Assembly: GCF_900107965.1 (NCBI RefSeq)
Contig: NZ_FNVU01000005.1
Coordinates: 372,001-436,000 of the forward strand
Direction of reading: 5' to 3'
From: Actinacidiphila yanglinensis
Lineage (GTDB): Bacteria > Actinomycetota > Actinomycetes > Streptomycetales > Streptomycetaceae
DNA: 64,000 nt
Of the stretch, positions 17,588-25,653 are shown in pieces (the first letter of the stretch is position 1; each line of letters begins with the position of its first letter). A program made the translations under genes and the position numbers. The notes beneath the pieces were generated by a model, which was given only the letters and a program-made list of their open reading frames with translations, was not told the DNA's origin and did no database searches.

Positions 17588-18081
17588 GCACACACGGTTC
17601 GCGGCCTTCCGGCTGCACACCTTTCGAGCAGGAACTGGTGAACGCCATGAAGGACTTCATGAACACCGCCGAGACACCGCACTTCGACACGGCCGCCATC
17701 GCGCGCGGGGCCCGCCGCAAGCGGGCCACGGCCATCGCGGGCATCGCCACCGCCCTCGTCGTGGCCGGCGCGGGCACCGCACTGGCCGCCGGAGCCACCG
17801 GCGGCAGTTCGCACACCACCCAGCGGACCGCCGCGGCCACCGCTGACAGCACTACCTTGCTTGTCCGCACCAGCGACGGCACGGCCACGGAGCAGTTGGC
17901 CGGTGTGAGTTCGGCGAGGGCCAGGGTGGCGCTCGTCCACTTCGGTCTCACGCCGACGTTCACCCGGGTCCGGAAGGCCGACTGCTCGAAGCCGGAGGAT
18001 GCGGTGGTCCTGGTCTCGCCGCACGCCCCGACGGTCGTCCACGCGGGGGACACCGTTCTCGTGACCACCTGCTACCGCTGA
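17584..18081 (+). CDS. Putative membrane anti-sigma/sensor protein with PASTA-like outer domain
   Basis: 165 residues: N-terminal cytoplasmic helix (FEQELVNAMKDFMNTAETP, ARGARRKRATA), one span (IAGIATALVVAGAGTALAAG), a Thr/Ser linker, and an outer domain whose pattern matches PASTA repeats: GVSSARARVALVHFGL, then APTVVHAGDTVLVTTC. Two cysteines could form a disulfide. PASTA domains bind peptidoglycan fragments or beta-lactams in PknB kinases. Overlap with the sigma factor by ATGA suggests it is the membrane partner. Both the PASTA call and the anti-sigma role are inferred from pattern and context; no zinc-finger anti-sigma motif is present. Confidence 0.65.
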   Translation: MSTHGSRPSGCTPFEQELVNAMKDFMNTAETPHFDTAAIARGARRKRATAIAGIATALVVAGAGTALAAGATGGSSHTTQRTAAATADSTTLLVRTSDGTATEQLAGVSSARARVALVHFGLTPTFTRVRKADCSKPEDAVVLVSPHAPTVVHAGDTVLVTTCYR

Positions 18082-18154
18082 CCCCGGCAGAGCCCGGACC
18101 CCGGCAGAACCGGGCACAAGGCGGCCTGACAGGGCCGGCCTGACAGCACGGAGA

Positions 18155-18185
18155 GTGGTGGCCCCGTCGGAACCGGGGCCACCAC
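18155..18185. terminator. Bidirectional terminator
   Basis: Perfect 12-bp stem GTGGTGGCCCCG / CGGGGCCACCAC between the sigma operon and the convergent lipoprotein gene. Confidence 0.75.
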
Positions 18186-18233
18186 CCCCGCATTCCACCA
18201 CGCCCGCCCGAACGGGCCCCGCGCGAGGGGAGT

Positions 18234-19235
18234 TCAGGAGGTGCGGAAGGCCGGCAGACCCTTGTAGTCGGAGACCTTCACCGGCGACCCCGTGCCGTCG
18301 AGACGCACCTCGACGATCCCGGCCGGGGTCCGCGCGGCGACCACGTCCCCGGCGGGCGAGAACGCCGGCTCGGTGTAGTCGGTGGTCGCGCCGGGCGTGA
18401 GGTCCTTGAACGTCGGGCCGTTGTTCGTGCCCCGGTCCAGGAACAGGTGGTCGTGGCCGTCGACCGAGCGGACGAAGACGATGTCCTCCATGGCGTCCGC
18501 GGACATCGCCGGCTCGGAGCCGGTGGTGACCGCCGAGCCCTGCTGCCGGATGTTGTCGTCCCGGATGTAGACCTTGCCGGTGCCGGGGTTGGCGTAGGCC
18601 GCCGCGCCGTTGGAGCCCGCGTTCGGCCAGATGTTGCCGGTGGCGGGCAGCGGGTCGGGGTGGTCGCTCGGCAGTTCGTTGAGGCCGATCGGCTGCGGGG
18701 CGCCGCCGGTGGCCGGCACGCTCTCCAGCTTCGTGGTGCCGCCCGACTGCGCCGCGAACATCAGGTTGTCCAGCGCGGTGAGGCCGTTGGCGGGGTCCGC
18801 CTTGCGCGTCTGCCAGGTCGGGTGCGACCAGGTCTGCCCGCCCGGGTTCTTCGCGACGACCACCCGGCCGCTCCCGTCGGGGTCGCTCACCACGAGGTCG
18901 CCGTCGCCGTCCACGAAGGCGGCCTTGGTGCCGTCCGGGGACCAGGACAGGTCGCGCACCAGGGTGCCGAAGTCGACGCGGGTGCCGTTCATGACGACGT
19001 ACCGGGTGCCGTCGCTGATCGTCAGCCCGCCGTGCGCGGTGCCGTTGAGCGCGGAGGAGGAGGTGACCGGCTTCACGGGGGCGGTCGGGGCGCCCGTGGT
19101 CGCGGGCGGCGTGGTGCCGTCCGCGGTGGGGTCGTCCGGTCCGCACCCCGACAGCAGCAGGGCGGCGCCGGTGACACCGGCGGTCAGGGCGATGGCGGCA
19201 GCGGTGCCGCGGCGGCGGCGTATGGGCGCGGGCAT
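18234..19235 (-). CDS. TolB-like beta-propeller lipoprotein
   Basis: 333 residues. Lipoprotein signal with lipobox LLLSGC (Cys about 31), a Thr/Pro linker, then repeats of the PD40/WD40-like type: LSWSPDGTKAAFVDGDGDLV, PAMSADAMEDIVFVRSVDG, PAFSPAGDVVAARTPAG. The fold is probably a beta-propeller outside the membrane that binds ligands or partner proteins. The ATG follows GGGGGAA. Not part of an obvious transporter operon. Partner unknown. Confidence 0.85.
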   Translation of the reverse strand: MPAPIRRRRGTAAAIALTAGVTGAALLLSGCGPDDPTADGTTPPATTGAPTAPVKPVTSSSALNGTAHGGLTISDGTRYVVMNGTRVDFGTLVRDLSWSPDGTKAAFVDGDGDLVVSDPDGSGRVVVAKNPGGQTWSHPTWQTRKADPANGLTALDNLMFAAQSGGTTKLESVPATGGAPQPIGLNELPSDHPDPLPATGNIWPNAGSNGAAAYANPGTGKVYIRDDNIRQQGSAVTTGSEPAMSADAMEDIVFVRSVDGHDHLFLDRGTNNGPTFKDLTPGATTDYTEPAFSPAGDVVAARTPAGIVEVRLDGTGSPVKVSDYKGLPAFRTS

Positions 19236-19563
19236 CTCGGTTCCCCCATGAACGATGAGACGGAGCGGTGGCGGTGAACCACCTGTGGGGGCAGCGTGTC
19301 AAGGCGACTTCCCGGCCCTGTGCGGTGGTTGTCACGACCGGGCAACAGCGCGGGCACGCCCCGGACGGTCCGTCACCTGCGTCCCTCAGGCCCCTGGCCA
19401 CCCGTCAACCGGGGTCCGTACGAACGGGAGGCCGCCGCCGGGATGGGCGGCCCGGACACGCGGCCCGGATGTGCCGGTCCACCTGCGGGTGAACGCGGTG
19501 GACGGAGGCTGACGCTCGGCGCCGCGGGCGTACCCTGCGGCGGGTTCGGACGTTGTACCGATC
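19236..19563. other. Non-coding gap between divergent genes
   Basis: 328 bp holding the promoters of the lipoprotein gene (left) and the small secreted protein (right). TACCCT near 19529-19534 is a possible -10 box for the latter. No gene or strong repeat seen. Confidence 0.5.
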
Positions 19564-19830
19564 ATGAACGTATTCCGCATCCTCACCACCGCCGCGGCCG
19601 GCTCCTTCGTGCTGGCCGCCGCCGCGGCCCCCGCCGTGCAGGCCGCCGACCTCAGTTCCACCCTCGCGAGCACCGCGGTGACCGCCTCCGACGCCGGAGC
19701 CCAGGCCGGAGGTGCCGCCACCGGGGTGATCCAGCAGTCCGGGGTCGGGTCCAAGGTCGACGCCGTGCACAAGGCGGTCCAGGCCGGGTCCGACGCGGTG
19801 AGCGCGGGCAACGAACTGGTCGGCGGCTGA
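19564..19830 (+). CDS. Small secreted protein
   Basis: 88 residues. Sec signal peptide (VFRILTTAAAGSFVLAAAAA, cleavage near AVQAAD) and a mature part of about 60 residues rich in Ala, Ser, Val and Gly without cysteine. It resembles in size and composition the secreted protein at 38903-39301 in the rodlin region (Q-KAV-D-shared pattern), but relatedness cannot be shown by eye. First of three exported-protein genes (19.6-22.1 kb) on this strand, ending in a chaplin. Function unknown. Confidence 0.65.
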   Translation: MNVFRILTTAAAGSFVLAAAAAPAVQAADLSSTLASTAVTASDAGAQAGGAATGVIQQSGVGSKVDAVHKAVQAGSDAVSAGNELVGG

Positions 19831-19878
19831 CCGCTCCCCGCACCGGCGGGACATCACCGCCCGAGCACGGCCCGTACG

Positions 19879-19915
19879 AGAAGGGGCGCCCCTCCCACCG
19901 GAGGAGCGCCCCTTC
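19879..19915. terminator. Bidirectional terminator
   Basis: Long stem GAAGGGGCGCcCCTCC / GGAGGaGCGCCCCTTC with a 4-nt loop between two convergent genes. Confidence 0.8.
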
Positions 19916-20005
19916 GCCGTCTGTTCCCCGGTTCCCCCGTCGCCTCGGCCGCCGGTCCGTGTGCCCGCCCGGGCCGCACCCGTCCCACCCGGGCGAGCAC
20001 ACCGC

Positions 20006-20506
20006 TCAGCGGTTGAGACTGCCCGCCGGGACCCGGAAGTGGGCCGCGGTGCTCAGGACCTCCTCGTCGGCGGCGAACGCGCGCAGCTCCTCCTCGGTGA
20101 TCCGGGCGCCCGGCACCCCCTCGGGCCACGGGCGGCTGGCCAGGATGACGTGGACCGACCCGCGGGCCCGGGCGGCGGCCGTCCACTGGTCCGGCACCGG
20201 ACAGGTCACCTTGAGGTAAGGCATCGTCAGCACCGCCTTGTCGGCCGCGACGAGCAGCCGCACGTCGAACTTCTGGACCTGAGCGACGTCCAGGACGGTG
20301 CCGCCCACCGGCAGGCCGATCTCCCGCGCGGCCTCGAGCACCGCCTCCTGCCCGGCAGCGGGGCCGTCCACCCCGTCGCCGAGGGAGTAGGCCAGCAGGA
20401 ACGCGATGTCCTCGCCGTCCTCGTGGGCGCCGGCCCACGGGATCACCACGAGGGTGCCCATCCGGCTCTGGAGCGACGACGTGGACGCGGTATTGGTCTG
20501 GCTCAT
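20006..20506 (-). CDS. DUF5949 family protein
   Basis: 166 residues. Matches the streptomycete DUF5949 pattern: GTLVVIPWAGAHEDGEDIAF, LLAYSLGDGVDGPAA, VTCPVPDQWTAAARARG, ASRPWPEGVPGARITEEELR, EEVLSTAAHFRVPAGSL. Function unknown; no signal peptide or membrane span. TAGGGT lies 7 nt before ATG 20506 with no ribosome-binding site, again the leaderless pattern. Confidence 0.85.
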   Translation of the reverse strand: MSQTNTASTSSLQSRMGTLVVIPWAGAHEDGEDIAFLLAYSLGDGVDGPAAGQEAVLEAAREIGLPVGGTVLDVAQVQKFDVRLLVAADKAVLTMPYLKVTCPVPDQWTAAARARGSVHVILASRPWPEGVPGARITEEELRAFAADEEVLSTAAHFRVPAGSLNR

Positions 20507-20803
20507 GCGCGGGACCCTAACGGTCCACCGGCGCCGGACCGCGCCGATGTCACCTCTGCGGGCGACTCCCGGGCCCCGGATTCGCCCGTTCGAGGAAGCG
20601 CGCGGGCCGGTGCGCGCACCCCCAACGGCCTATCTCGGCCCCGCCGGTGGTGAACGGCCGAACCCCGGCCACCCGCAGCCGACTTGCGCGGGCGCCGGGC
20701 CGCGCACCCGCGGCCCGTGGGTGCCGCTCGGTTGCGGGCGCAGGTGGCCTTTTCGACGGTGGTCGAGGTATCAGCTCCACCCCCCACGAAGGGAAACCGT
20801 CCG

Positions 20804-21517
20804 ATGCACAGCCTTCGCACCACCGGTGTGGTCGTCTCCGCCGCGCTCGTCGCCGCTCTCGCGGGCGGCGCGGTCGGGACCGCGTCCGCCGACACCCCGC
20901 GCCACCACTCCGCCGCCGCCCAGCCGGCGGCCCCCAAGGCGCAGGCCGACGCGGCCACGCTGCTCGCCCAGGCCAAGACGCTCGGCAACCTGGGCGGGGT
21001 GCTCGCCCCGGTCACCACGCTGGTCCAGGACGCGCTGGCCACGCCCGTCTCGAAGGACAAGGTGACGTCGGACGTCACCGCCGCCACGAACGCGATCGCC
21101 GCGGCGAAGTCGGCGCTCCCCGCCGCCTCCTCGGCCCCGGCCGCGCCCAACGCCCCGGCCGCTCCCGCAGCGCCCGATGCTCCCGCTGCTCCGGCCGCCC
21201 CCGCGGCCCCCGATGCTCCCGCCGCTCCGGCCGCCCCCGCGGCTCCGGCTGCGCCGGCCGCCACCACCCGGACCGTGCACCCGCGGGCCGCCGCCGACGT
21301 GCAGTCCGACGCCCTCGCCGCCCTCCAGACCGCGGTCGACTCGCTGAGCAAGGCCGTCACGGCGGGCGACGTGGCCGGCACGGTCACCGCCGCCACCGCG
21401 GTCATCACCGGCCTGGTCAACGTCGCCGTCGCCACGGTGCTCGGCGGCGGCCTGCCCGCGCCCAACCTGCCGGGGCTGCCGGCGCTCCCGTCGCTGCCCA
21501 CCACCCCGACCCTGTGA
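20804..21517 (+). CDS. Secreted Ala/Pro-repeat protein
   Basis: 237 residues. Sec signal peptide (cleavage near GTASADTP), two helical Ala-rich blocks (LLAQAKTLGNLGGVLAPVTT and QSDALAALQTAVDSLSKAVT) separated by about 45 residues of AP-rich repeat (APAAPDAPAAPAAPAAPDAP), and a Pro/Leu tail LPALPSLPTTPTL. The repeat looks like an extended spacer through the wall or hyphal matrix. No sorting signal or enzyme motif. ATG 20804 follows AAGGGAAA. The next gene on the strand is a chaplin, which suggests a surface role (inference). Confidence 0.7.
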   Translation: MHSLRTTGVVVSAALVAALAGGAVGTASADTPRHHSAAAQPAAPKAQADAATLLAQAKTLGNLGGVLAPVTTLVQDALATPVSKDKVTSDVTAATNAIAAAKSALPAASSAPAAPNAPAAPAAPDAPAAPAAPAAPDAPAAPAAPAAPAAPAATTRTVHPRAAADVQSDALAALQTAVDSLSKAVTAGDVAGTVTAATAVITGLVNVAVATVLGGGLPAPNLPGLPALPSLPTTPTL

Positions 21518-21773
21518 CGACCTCTCCGCGCTGACCGCGCGCACCTGGCTCGCCGCCCGCCGCCTTCGTGAGGAGGAACGGGCCGCGGGCCGCGTGCGTG
21601 CCCGGGCCCGCCCGTATTCATCCCCGCGGCCCATTCCGCCCGCCCCGCAGCGGAATTCCCACCGATTCGGCTCAACCTGCGTGACCATTGCTGATCCCGG
21701 GCGTTGCCCAAGGAGTCAAAAGCCGCAGCGTTGCGGTAATTCTCATCTTGTCGGACGTCCCAGGGAGATCTTG

Positions 21774-22064
21774 ATGTCGCGTATCGCGAAGGCCATGGCC
21801 CTCACCGCCGCCGCAGGTGCTGCGCTGGCCGCCGGCGCGGGTGTGGCTTCGGCCGACGCCGGTGCCGGGGCCGCAGCGGCCGGCTCGCCGGGTGTGGTGT
21901 CCGGCAACGTCGCCGAGGTGCCGGTGCACGTTCCGGTGGACGTGTGCGGCGACACCATCGACGTCGTCGGCCTGCTCAACCCGGCGTTCGGCGCCCAGTG
22001 CGAGAACAGCTCGTCGCACGGTGGCGGCAGCAACTGGGACAGCAACGGCGGCGGCGAGTACTGA
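21774..22064 (+). CDS. Short chaplin with Gly/Ser-rich tail
   Basis: 96 residues. Signal peptide cleaved near GVASADA, then one chaplin domain: GSPGVVSGNVAEVPVHVPVD, VCGDTIDVVGLLNPAFGAQC, with the two conserved cysteines. Chaplins are secreted amyloid-forming proteins that coat aerial hyphae and lower surface tension. An 18-residue hydrophilic tail SSSHGGGSNWDSNGGGEY after the domain is unusual for short chaplins. Its place beside melC2-melC1 matches the chpG locus of S. coelicolor (from memory). ATG follows GGGAGA. A terminator follows directly. Confidence 0.93.
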   Translation: MSRIAKAMALTAAAGAALAAGAGVASADAGAGAAAAGSPGVVSGNVAEVPVHVPVDVCGDTIDVVGLLNPAFGAQCENSSSHGGGSNWDSNGGGEY

Positions 22065-22081
22065 GCCGCACCCGCCCAGCC

Positions 22082-22118
22082 GAACGGCCCCTGCCTCCGC
22101 ACGAGGCCGGGGCCGTTC
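22082..22118 (+). terminator. Chaplin terminator
   Basis: Stem GAACGGCCCC / GGGGCCGTTC enclosing a second small stem (GCCTC / GAGGC). Confidence 0.75.
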
Positions 22119-22192
22119 CCCCGCCGGCCACGGAACCTCGGCGAAGTCACCTCTGCCGAGGAGCCGCTGGCCGGCCCCTCCGTAACTCGTGT

Positions 22193-22668
22193 GTCAGCCC
22201 GCTGTTTTTCGGGTCGGGCTTCCTGCTCGTTCCCTGCGCGGTCGGTCCCTTCCGGGAGAGTGGGCGATCGCGGGTGAGGGCGGACCGGCCACTCCGGGAA
22301 CTCGGGCGTCAGCCCGCTGTTTTTCGGGTCGGGCTTCCTGCTCGTTCCCTGCGCGGTCGGTCCCTTCCGGGAGAGTGGGCGATCGCGGGTGAGGGCGGAC
22401 CGGCCACTCCGGGAACTCGGGCGTCAGCCCGCTGTTTTTCGGGTCGGGCTTCCTGCTCGTTCCCTGCGCGGTCGGTCCCTTCCGGGTCGGGCTGCTTCCG
22501 GGAGAGTGGGCGGTCGCGGGTGAGGGCGGACCGGCCACTCCGGGAACTCGGGCGTCAGCCCGCAGTTCCACGGGTCGGGCCTCCTACTCGTTCCCTGCGC
22601 GGCCGGTCCCTTCCGGGAGAGTGGGCGATCGCGGGTGAGGGCGGACCGGCCACTCCGGGAACTCGTGC
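22193..22668. repeat. Four tandem copies of a 115-bp repeat behind melC2
   Basis: Units begin at about 22193, 22308, 22423 and 22554. Copies 1-3 are almost identical; copy 3 has a 16-bp internal duplication (131 bp) and copy 4, next to melC2, is the most diverged. Each unit starts with GTCAGCCC, the reverse complement of the melC2 stop region, and ends with CACTCCGGGAACTCG. The unit length is not a multiple of three, so no frame is kept. Each carries GAGTGG / CCACTC arms about 25 nt apart. This is a minisatellite in the gap between melC2 and the chaplin. Confidence 0.95.
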
Positions 22669-22669
22669 G

Positions 22670-23539
22670 TCAGCCCTCTTCATAGGTGTAGTACTTGCGG
22701 TGATCCAGCACCACCGACGGCTTCACGTTGAACGGCGGCATCGGCTCGGTGAGGCTGATCACGCGGCCGTGTTCCGGGTCGCTCGCCTTGAGCGGCTTCG
22801 CCGGGAGGAAGCCGGACTTCGGGTGCTTGCGCTGCCAGCGGGTCCAGATGAGGTCGATGAAGGCGTGGTGCAGCCAGAAGACCGGGTCGTTGGGCGAGGA
22901 CCCGCCGATCATGTGGCCGCCCACCCACTGGTGCACCCGGTTGTGCAGGTAGCCGCCCTCGGTGTCGCTGACGGTCCAGCCCTCCATGGTGTTCCGCAGC
23001 CCCTTCGTGCTCGGCGCGGAGTTCCACGGCGCGGTGTCGTAGGTCGCGGTCTCGAGCGCGTCGTTCAGCTCGGCGGCGGTCGGCAGCACGATCGGGCGGT
23101 CGGGGCGGCCCATGTTGCGGGTGAGGTAGTTCTCCCGCGTGACGCCGTAGGTGATCGGCCAGTTGCCGGTCTGGTACGCGAACGGGCCGGTCGTCACCTG
23201 GCCGTCGCTGGAGCGGCCGTTGCCGCCCATGAAGTCGGCGTCCCACAGGGCCGAGGTCGGGGAGCGGTCGGCGGTCCAGTCCCAGTACGGGATGGTGACG
23301 TCGGGGTCGATCATCTGCAGCTCGTGCTCGAAGACCAGCAGGAACTGCCGGTGCCACGGGAAGAAGGTGGGGGCCATGTGCGCCACCCGCAGCCCGGTCT
23401 CCCCGTCGGCGGTGAAGTACTGGGTGTGCAGCTTGACGTACTTGTCGTAGCCGCCGCTCTGCTTGAGCTTCAGCACGGCCTGCACGAAGCGGGAGCGCTG
23501 GGCGCTGGTCAGGTTCCGCTGGTTCTTCCGTGTGTACAC
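22670..23539 (-). CDS. melC2: Tyrosinase MelC2
   Basis: 289 residues. Type-3 copper monophenol oxidase that oxidises tyrosine to dopaquinone for melanin. All six copper ligands are visible: CuA His38, His54 and His63 (KLHTQ, VAHMAP, FPWHR) and CuB His199, His203 and His225 (YLHNRVHQWVGG, FWLHHAFID). It lacks its own signal peptide, as usual, since MelC1 carries it to the Tat system. GTG 23539 opens MYTRKNQRNLTSAQRS. It follows melC1 by 27 bp. The stop codon touches the 115-bp repeat array. Confidence 0.97.
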   Translation of the reverse strand: MYTRKNQRNLTSAQRSRFVQAVLKLKQSGGYDKYVKLHTQYFTADGETGLRVAHMAPTFFPWHRQFLLVFEHELQMIDPDVTIPYWDWTADRSPTSALWDADFMGGNGRSSDGQVTTGPFAYQTGNWPITYGVTRENYLTRNMGRPDRPIVLPTAAELNDALETATYDTAPWNSAPSTKGLRNTMEGWTVSDTEGGYLHNRVHQWVGGHMIGGSSPNDPVFWLHHAFIDLIWTRWQRKHPKSGFLPAKPLKASDPEHGRVISLTEPMPPFNVKPSVVLDHRKYYTYEEG

Positions 23540-23566
23540 AGGTGCGCTCCCTCGACGCTCGGTCGG

Positions 23567-24001
23567 TCAGTGGTGGTGCGCCGCGGCGGCATCGGCCAGC
23601 TGGGCGCCCCCGATCACGTCGACCGCACCACGGGCGGTGGCCAGCGGGGTCGGGTAGGACTGGTAGTGGTCGGCCATGCTGATGAAGCTGCCGTCGAACC
23701 GGCGCATCGCGCCCAGCGGCCGCCCGTCGACGAGCAGCAGCAGGCCGCTCGCGTCGGTCGAGGTGAAGCCCTGGATGCGCCGGCCGCGGTAGACCTCGTC
23801 GAACAGCGGGGTACTCACGCCCTCGCCGGTTCCTGCGGTCACGCCGGACTTCCCGTCCGAGCCCGCGGGGACCTCCCCGCCCGGTGCCTGGTCCGCGGCC
23901 GGCTGCCCGGCCGCGAGCATCGGCCGCAACGCGATCGCGGTGCCCGAGACGGCGGCGGCGGTGGTCAGCCCGGTCCTGAGCACTCTCCTGCGTGACACCA
24001 T
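23567..24001 (-). CDS. melC1: Tyrosinase co-factor/copper chaperone MelC1
   Basis: 144 residues. Twin-arginine signal (VSRRRVLRTGLTT), Gly/Ala-rich linker, then the MelC1 core: FDEVYRGRRIQGF, LLLLVDGRPLGAMRRFDGSF, DHYQSYPTPLATARGAVDVI, and a terminal HHH. MelC1 binds apo-tyrosinase, inserts copper and carries it through Tat. First gene of the melC operon. Confidence 0.95.
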   Translation of the reverse strand: MVSRRRVLRTGLTTAAAVSGTAIALRPMLAAGQPAADQAPGGEVPAGSDGKSGVTAGTGEGVSTPLFDEVYRGRRIQGFTSTDASGLLLLVDGRPLGAMRRFDGSFISMADHYQSYPTPLATARGAVDVIGGAQLADAAAAHHH

Positions 24002-24381
24002 GCCCGGCTCCTCTCGTCGGTCCCCCTCGGCTCCCCCGCCGGCCGTGGCTCTCGTCGATGGTCCTCGGCTCCCGGCCGCGGTTCATCTTGCCTCGTACGG
24101 CTGAGAATCCCGGCATTGCAGCCGATTATCAGCAAGGGTGATCCCGGAATTCATCCGGCCGAGTGATATCGCTGCGAGGGCGTGGCGTGTAATGAGATGG
24201 AAATGGATTCCGCCGTGGGTACGGGAGTTGGGGTCGGATGAGGCGATCGTATGTCCTTCCGACCATTTGCAGCACCGCCGCGCCCAGGTCGCCGAATCCG
24301 CGCGCGCCATTTCTTCGTACGTTATGACTGTCGCTCAGGAGGCGCGTCCGGGGCGTCCTTGCCGGCGAACGAGGAGTGGCC
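24002..24381. other. Intergenic region with divergent promoters (melC1 and GH26 gene)
   Basis: 380 bp, less GC-rich than the rest of the window, with AT-rich runs such as near 24120-24200 and 24310-24330. No gene accepted. It must carry the melC promoter and the GH26 promoter. Confidence 0.55.
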
Positions 24382-25506
24382 ATGGCCGATCGGCACCAGT
24401 GGTGGTCGAGGGGGAGAGTCGCGGCGGTCACGGTCGCGCTCCTGGTGTGCGGCGTGACGGCGTCGCGGCTCGGGGACGGCCCGGCCGGCAGCGGACCGCT
24501 GGGCACGGCGGCCCACGGCAGCCCGGTGGCCGCGCACGCGCGCGCGTCGTCGGCGCCGGGAACCCGGTCCGCCGGGGCCACCGGTGTGGTGCCGCCGCTG
24601 GGGGCGTTCACCGACTCCGGCAGCAAGGGCGTCGAGAGCCTCGGCGGGCTGCAGAACTGGCTCGGCGGCACCGAGGTGAGCGTCGCCCACACCTACCTGC
24701 CGGGCGACGACTGGAGCAGCATCGAGGGCGACGGGGCCCTGCTCCGCCCGTGGGCCCGGTGGACCCGCGCCGAGCCCGGCCGGCTCTTCGTGCTCAACGT
24801 GCCGATGCAGGCCGACAACGAGGGCGGGGTCCCCGACGGCGAGGTGCGCGACCTCATCGAGCAGGGCGCCGGCGGCGCGAACGACGTGCACTTCACCCGG
24901 CTTGCCCGGCAACTGGTGCGGCTCGGCGTCCCCGACACCGTGATCGTGCTCGGCTGGGAGATGAACGGCACCACGTACACCCACCGCTGCGGCCCCGACC
25001 CCGCCGGCTGGAAGACGTACTGGAACCGGGTGGTCGCTGCCATGCGGGCCGTCCCCGGCCAGCACTTCCGCTTCGACTTCGCCCCCAACCGCGGCCAGGA
25101 CGCGATCGCCTGGACCGCGTGCTACCCCGGGGACGCCACCGTCGACATCATCGGCATGGACTCCTACGACCAGCCGCCGGGGTCGACCTTCCACGACCAG
25201 GTCACCGAGCCGTACGGGCTGCAGGAGCAGGTCGACTTCGCGGCCGAGCACAAGAAGGCGATCTCCTACCCGGAGTGGGGCCTGTTCACGAACGGCGACG
25301 ATCCCGACTACATGAGCCTGATGCTCGGCTGGATCATCGCCCACCACCCGCTGTACCAGACGATCACCGACTACTGCCCGCACGGCGTGTGGAAGTGCGA
25401 CCAGAACCCCAAGTCGTCCGAGGTGTACCGGTCGCTGCTGTTCGGGCGGAAGACCGCGGCCGTCGCCGCGCCGCACGCCCCGACCCGGTCCACCGGCCAC
25501 AAGTGA
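24382..25506 (+). CDS. Secreted or membrane-anchored GH26 glycoside hydrolase
   Basis: 374 residues. N-terminal hydrophobic segment (VAAVTVALLVCGVTA), then a GH26 TIM barrel. The acid/base Glu is probably E193 in VLGWEMNG and the nucleophile E298 in SYPEWG. The family contains beta-mannanases, beta-1,3-xylanases and exo-mannobiohydrolases. ATG 24382 is 5 nt behind GAGGAG. It lies between melC and the polysaccharide operon, so it might trim an own or foreign glycan; that is inference. Confidence 0.85.
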   Translation: MADRHQWWSRGRVAAVTVALLVCGVTASRLGDGPAGSGPLGTAAHGSPVAAHARASSAPGTRSAGATGVVPPLGAFTDSGSKGVESLGGLQNWLGGTEVSVAHTYLPGDDWSSIEGDGALLRPWARWTRAEPGRLFVLNVPMQADNEGGVPDGEVRDLIEQGAGGANDVHFTRLARQLVRLGVPDTVIVLGWEMNGTTYTHRCGPDPAGWKTYWNRVVAAMRAVPGQHFRFDFAPNRGQDAIAWTACYPGDATVDIIGMDSYDQPPGSTFHDQVTEPYGLQEQVDFAAEHKKAISYPEWGLFTNGDDPDYMSLMLGWIIAHHPLYQTITDYCPHGVWKCDQNPKSSEVYRSLLFGRKTAAVAAPHAPTRSTGHK

Positions 25507-25549
25507 GGTCCTGACCTGCCCGTACTTGCTCTGACCTGCGACGACACGG

Positions 25550-25575
25550 CCGATCCGGTTTTCCCGCCGGATCGG
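25550..25575 (+). terminator. GH26 terminator
   Basis: Perfect 9-bp stem CCGATCCGG / CCGGATCGG with an 8-nt loop containing TTTT. Confidence 0.75.
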
Positions 25576-25653
25576 TCACATCTCCCGGCGGCGCTTCGTC
25601 ACTGCGGTGGAGGCACCGAAGGGGCGCCTCCGGGAGACCCGAGGAGAGCAGTC

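Noticed and set aside
22194-22571. 125-codon open frame in the repeat array
   Set aside because: The unit length is not a multiple of three, so each copy is read in a different frame.
22193-22668. CRISPR array
   Set aside because: Units are 115-bp full tandem copies without unique spacers, and no cas genes are near.
24083-24310. 75-codon minus-strand frame between melC1 and the GH26 gene
   Set aside because: Lies in the divergent promoter region and has no ribosome site or motif.
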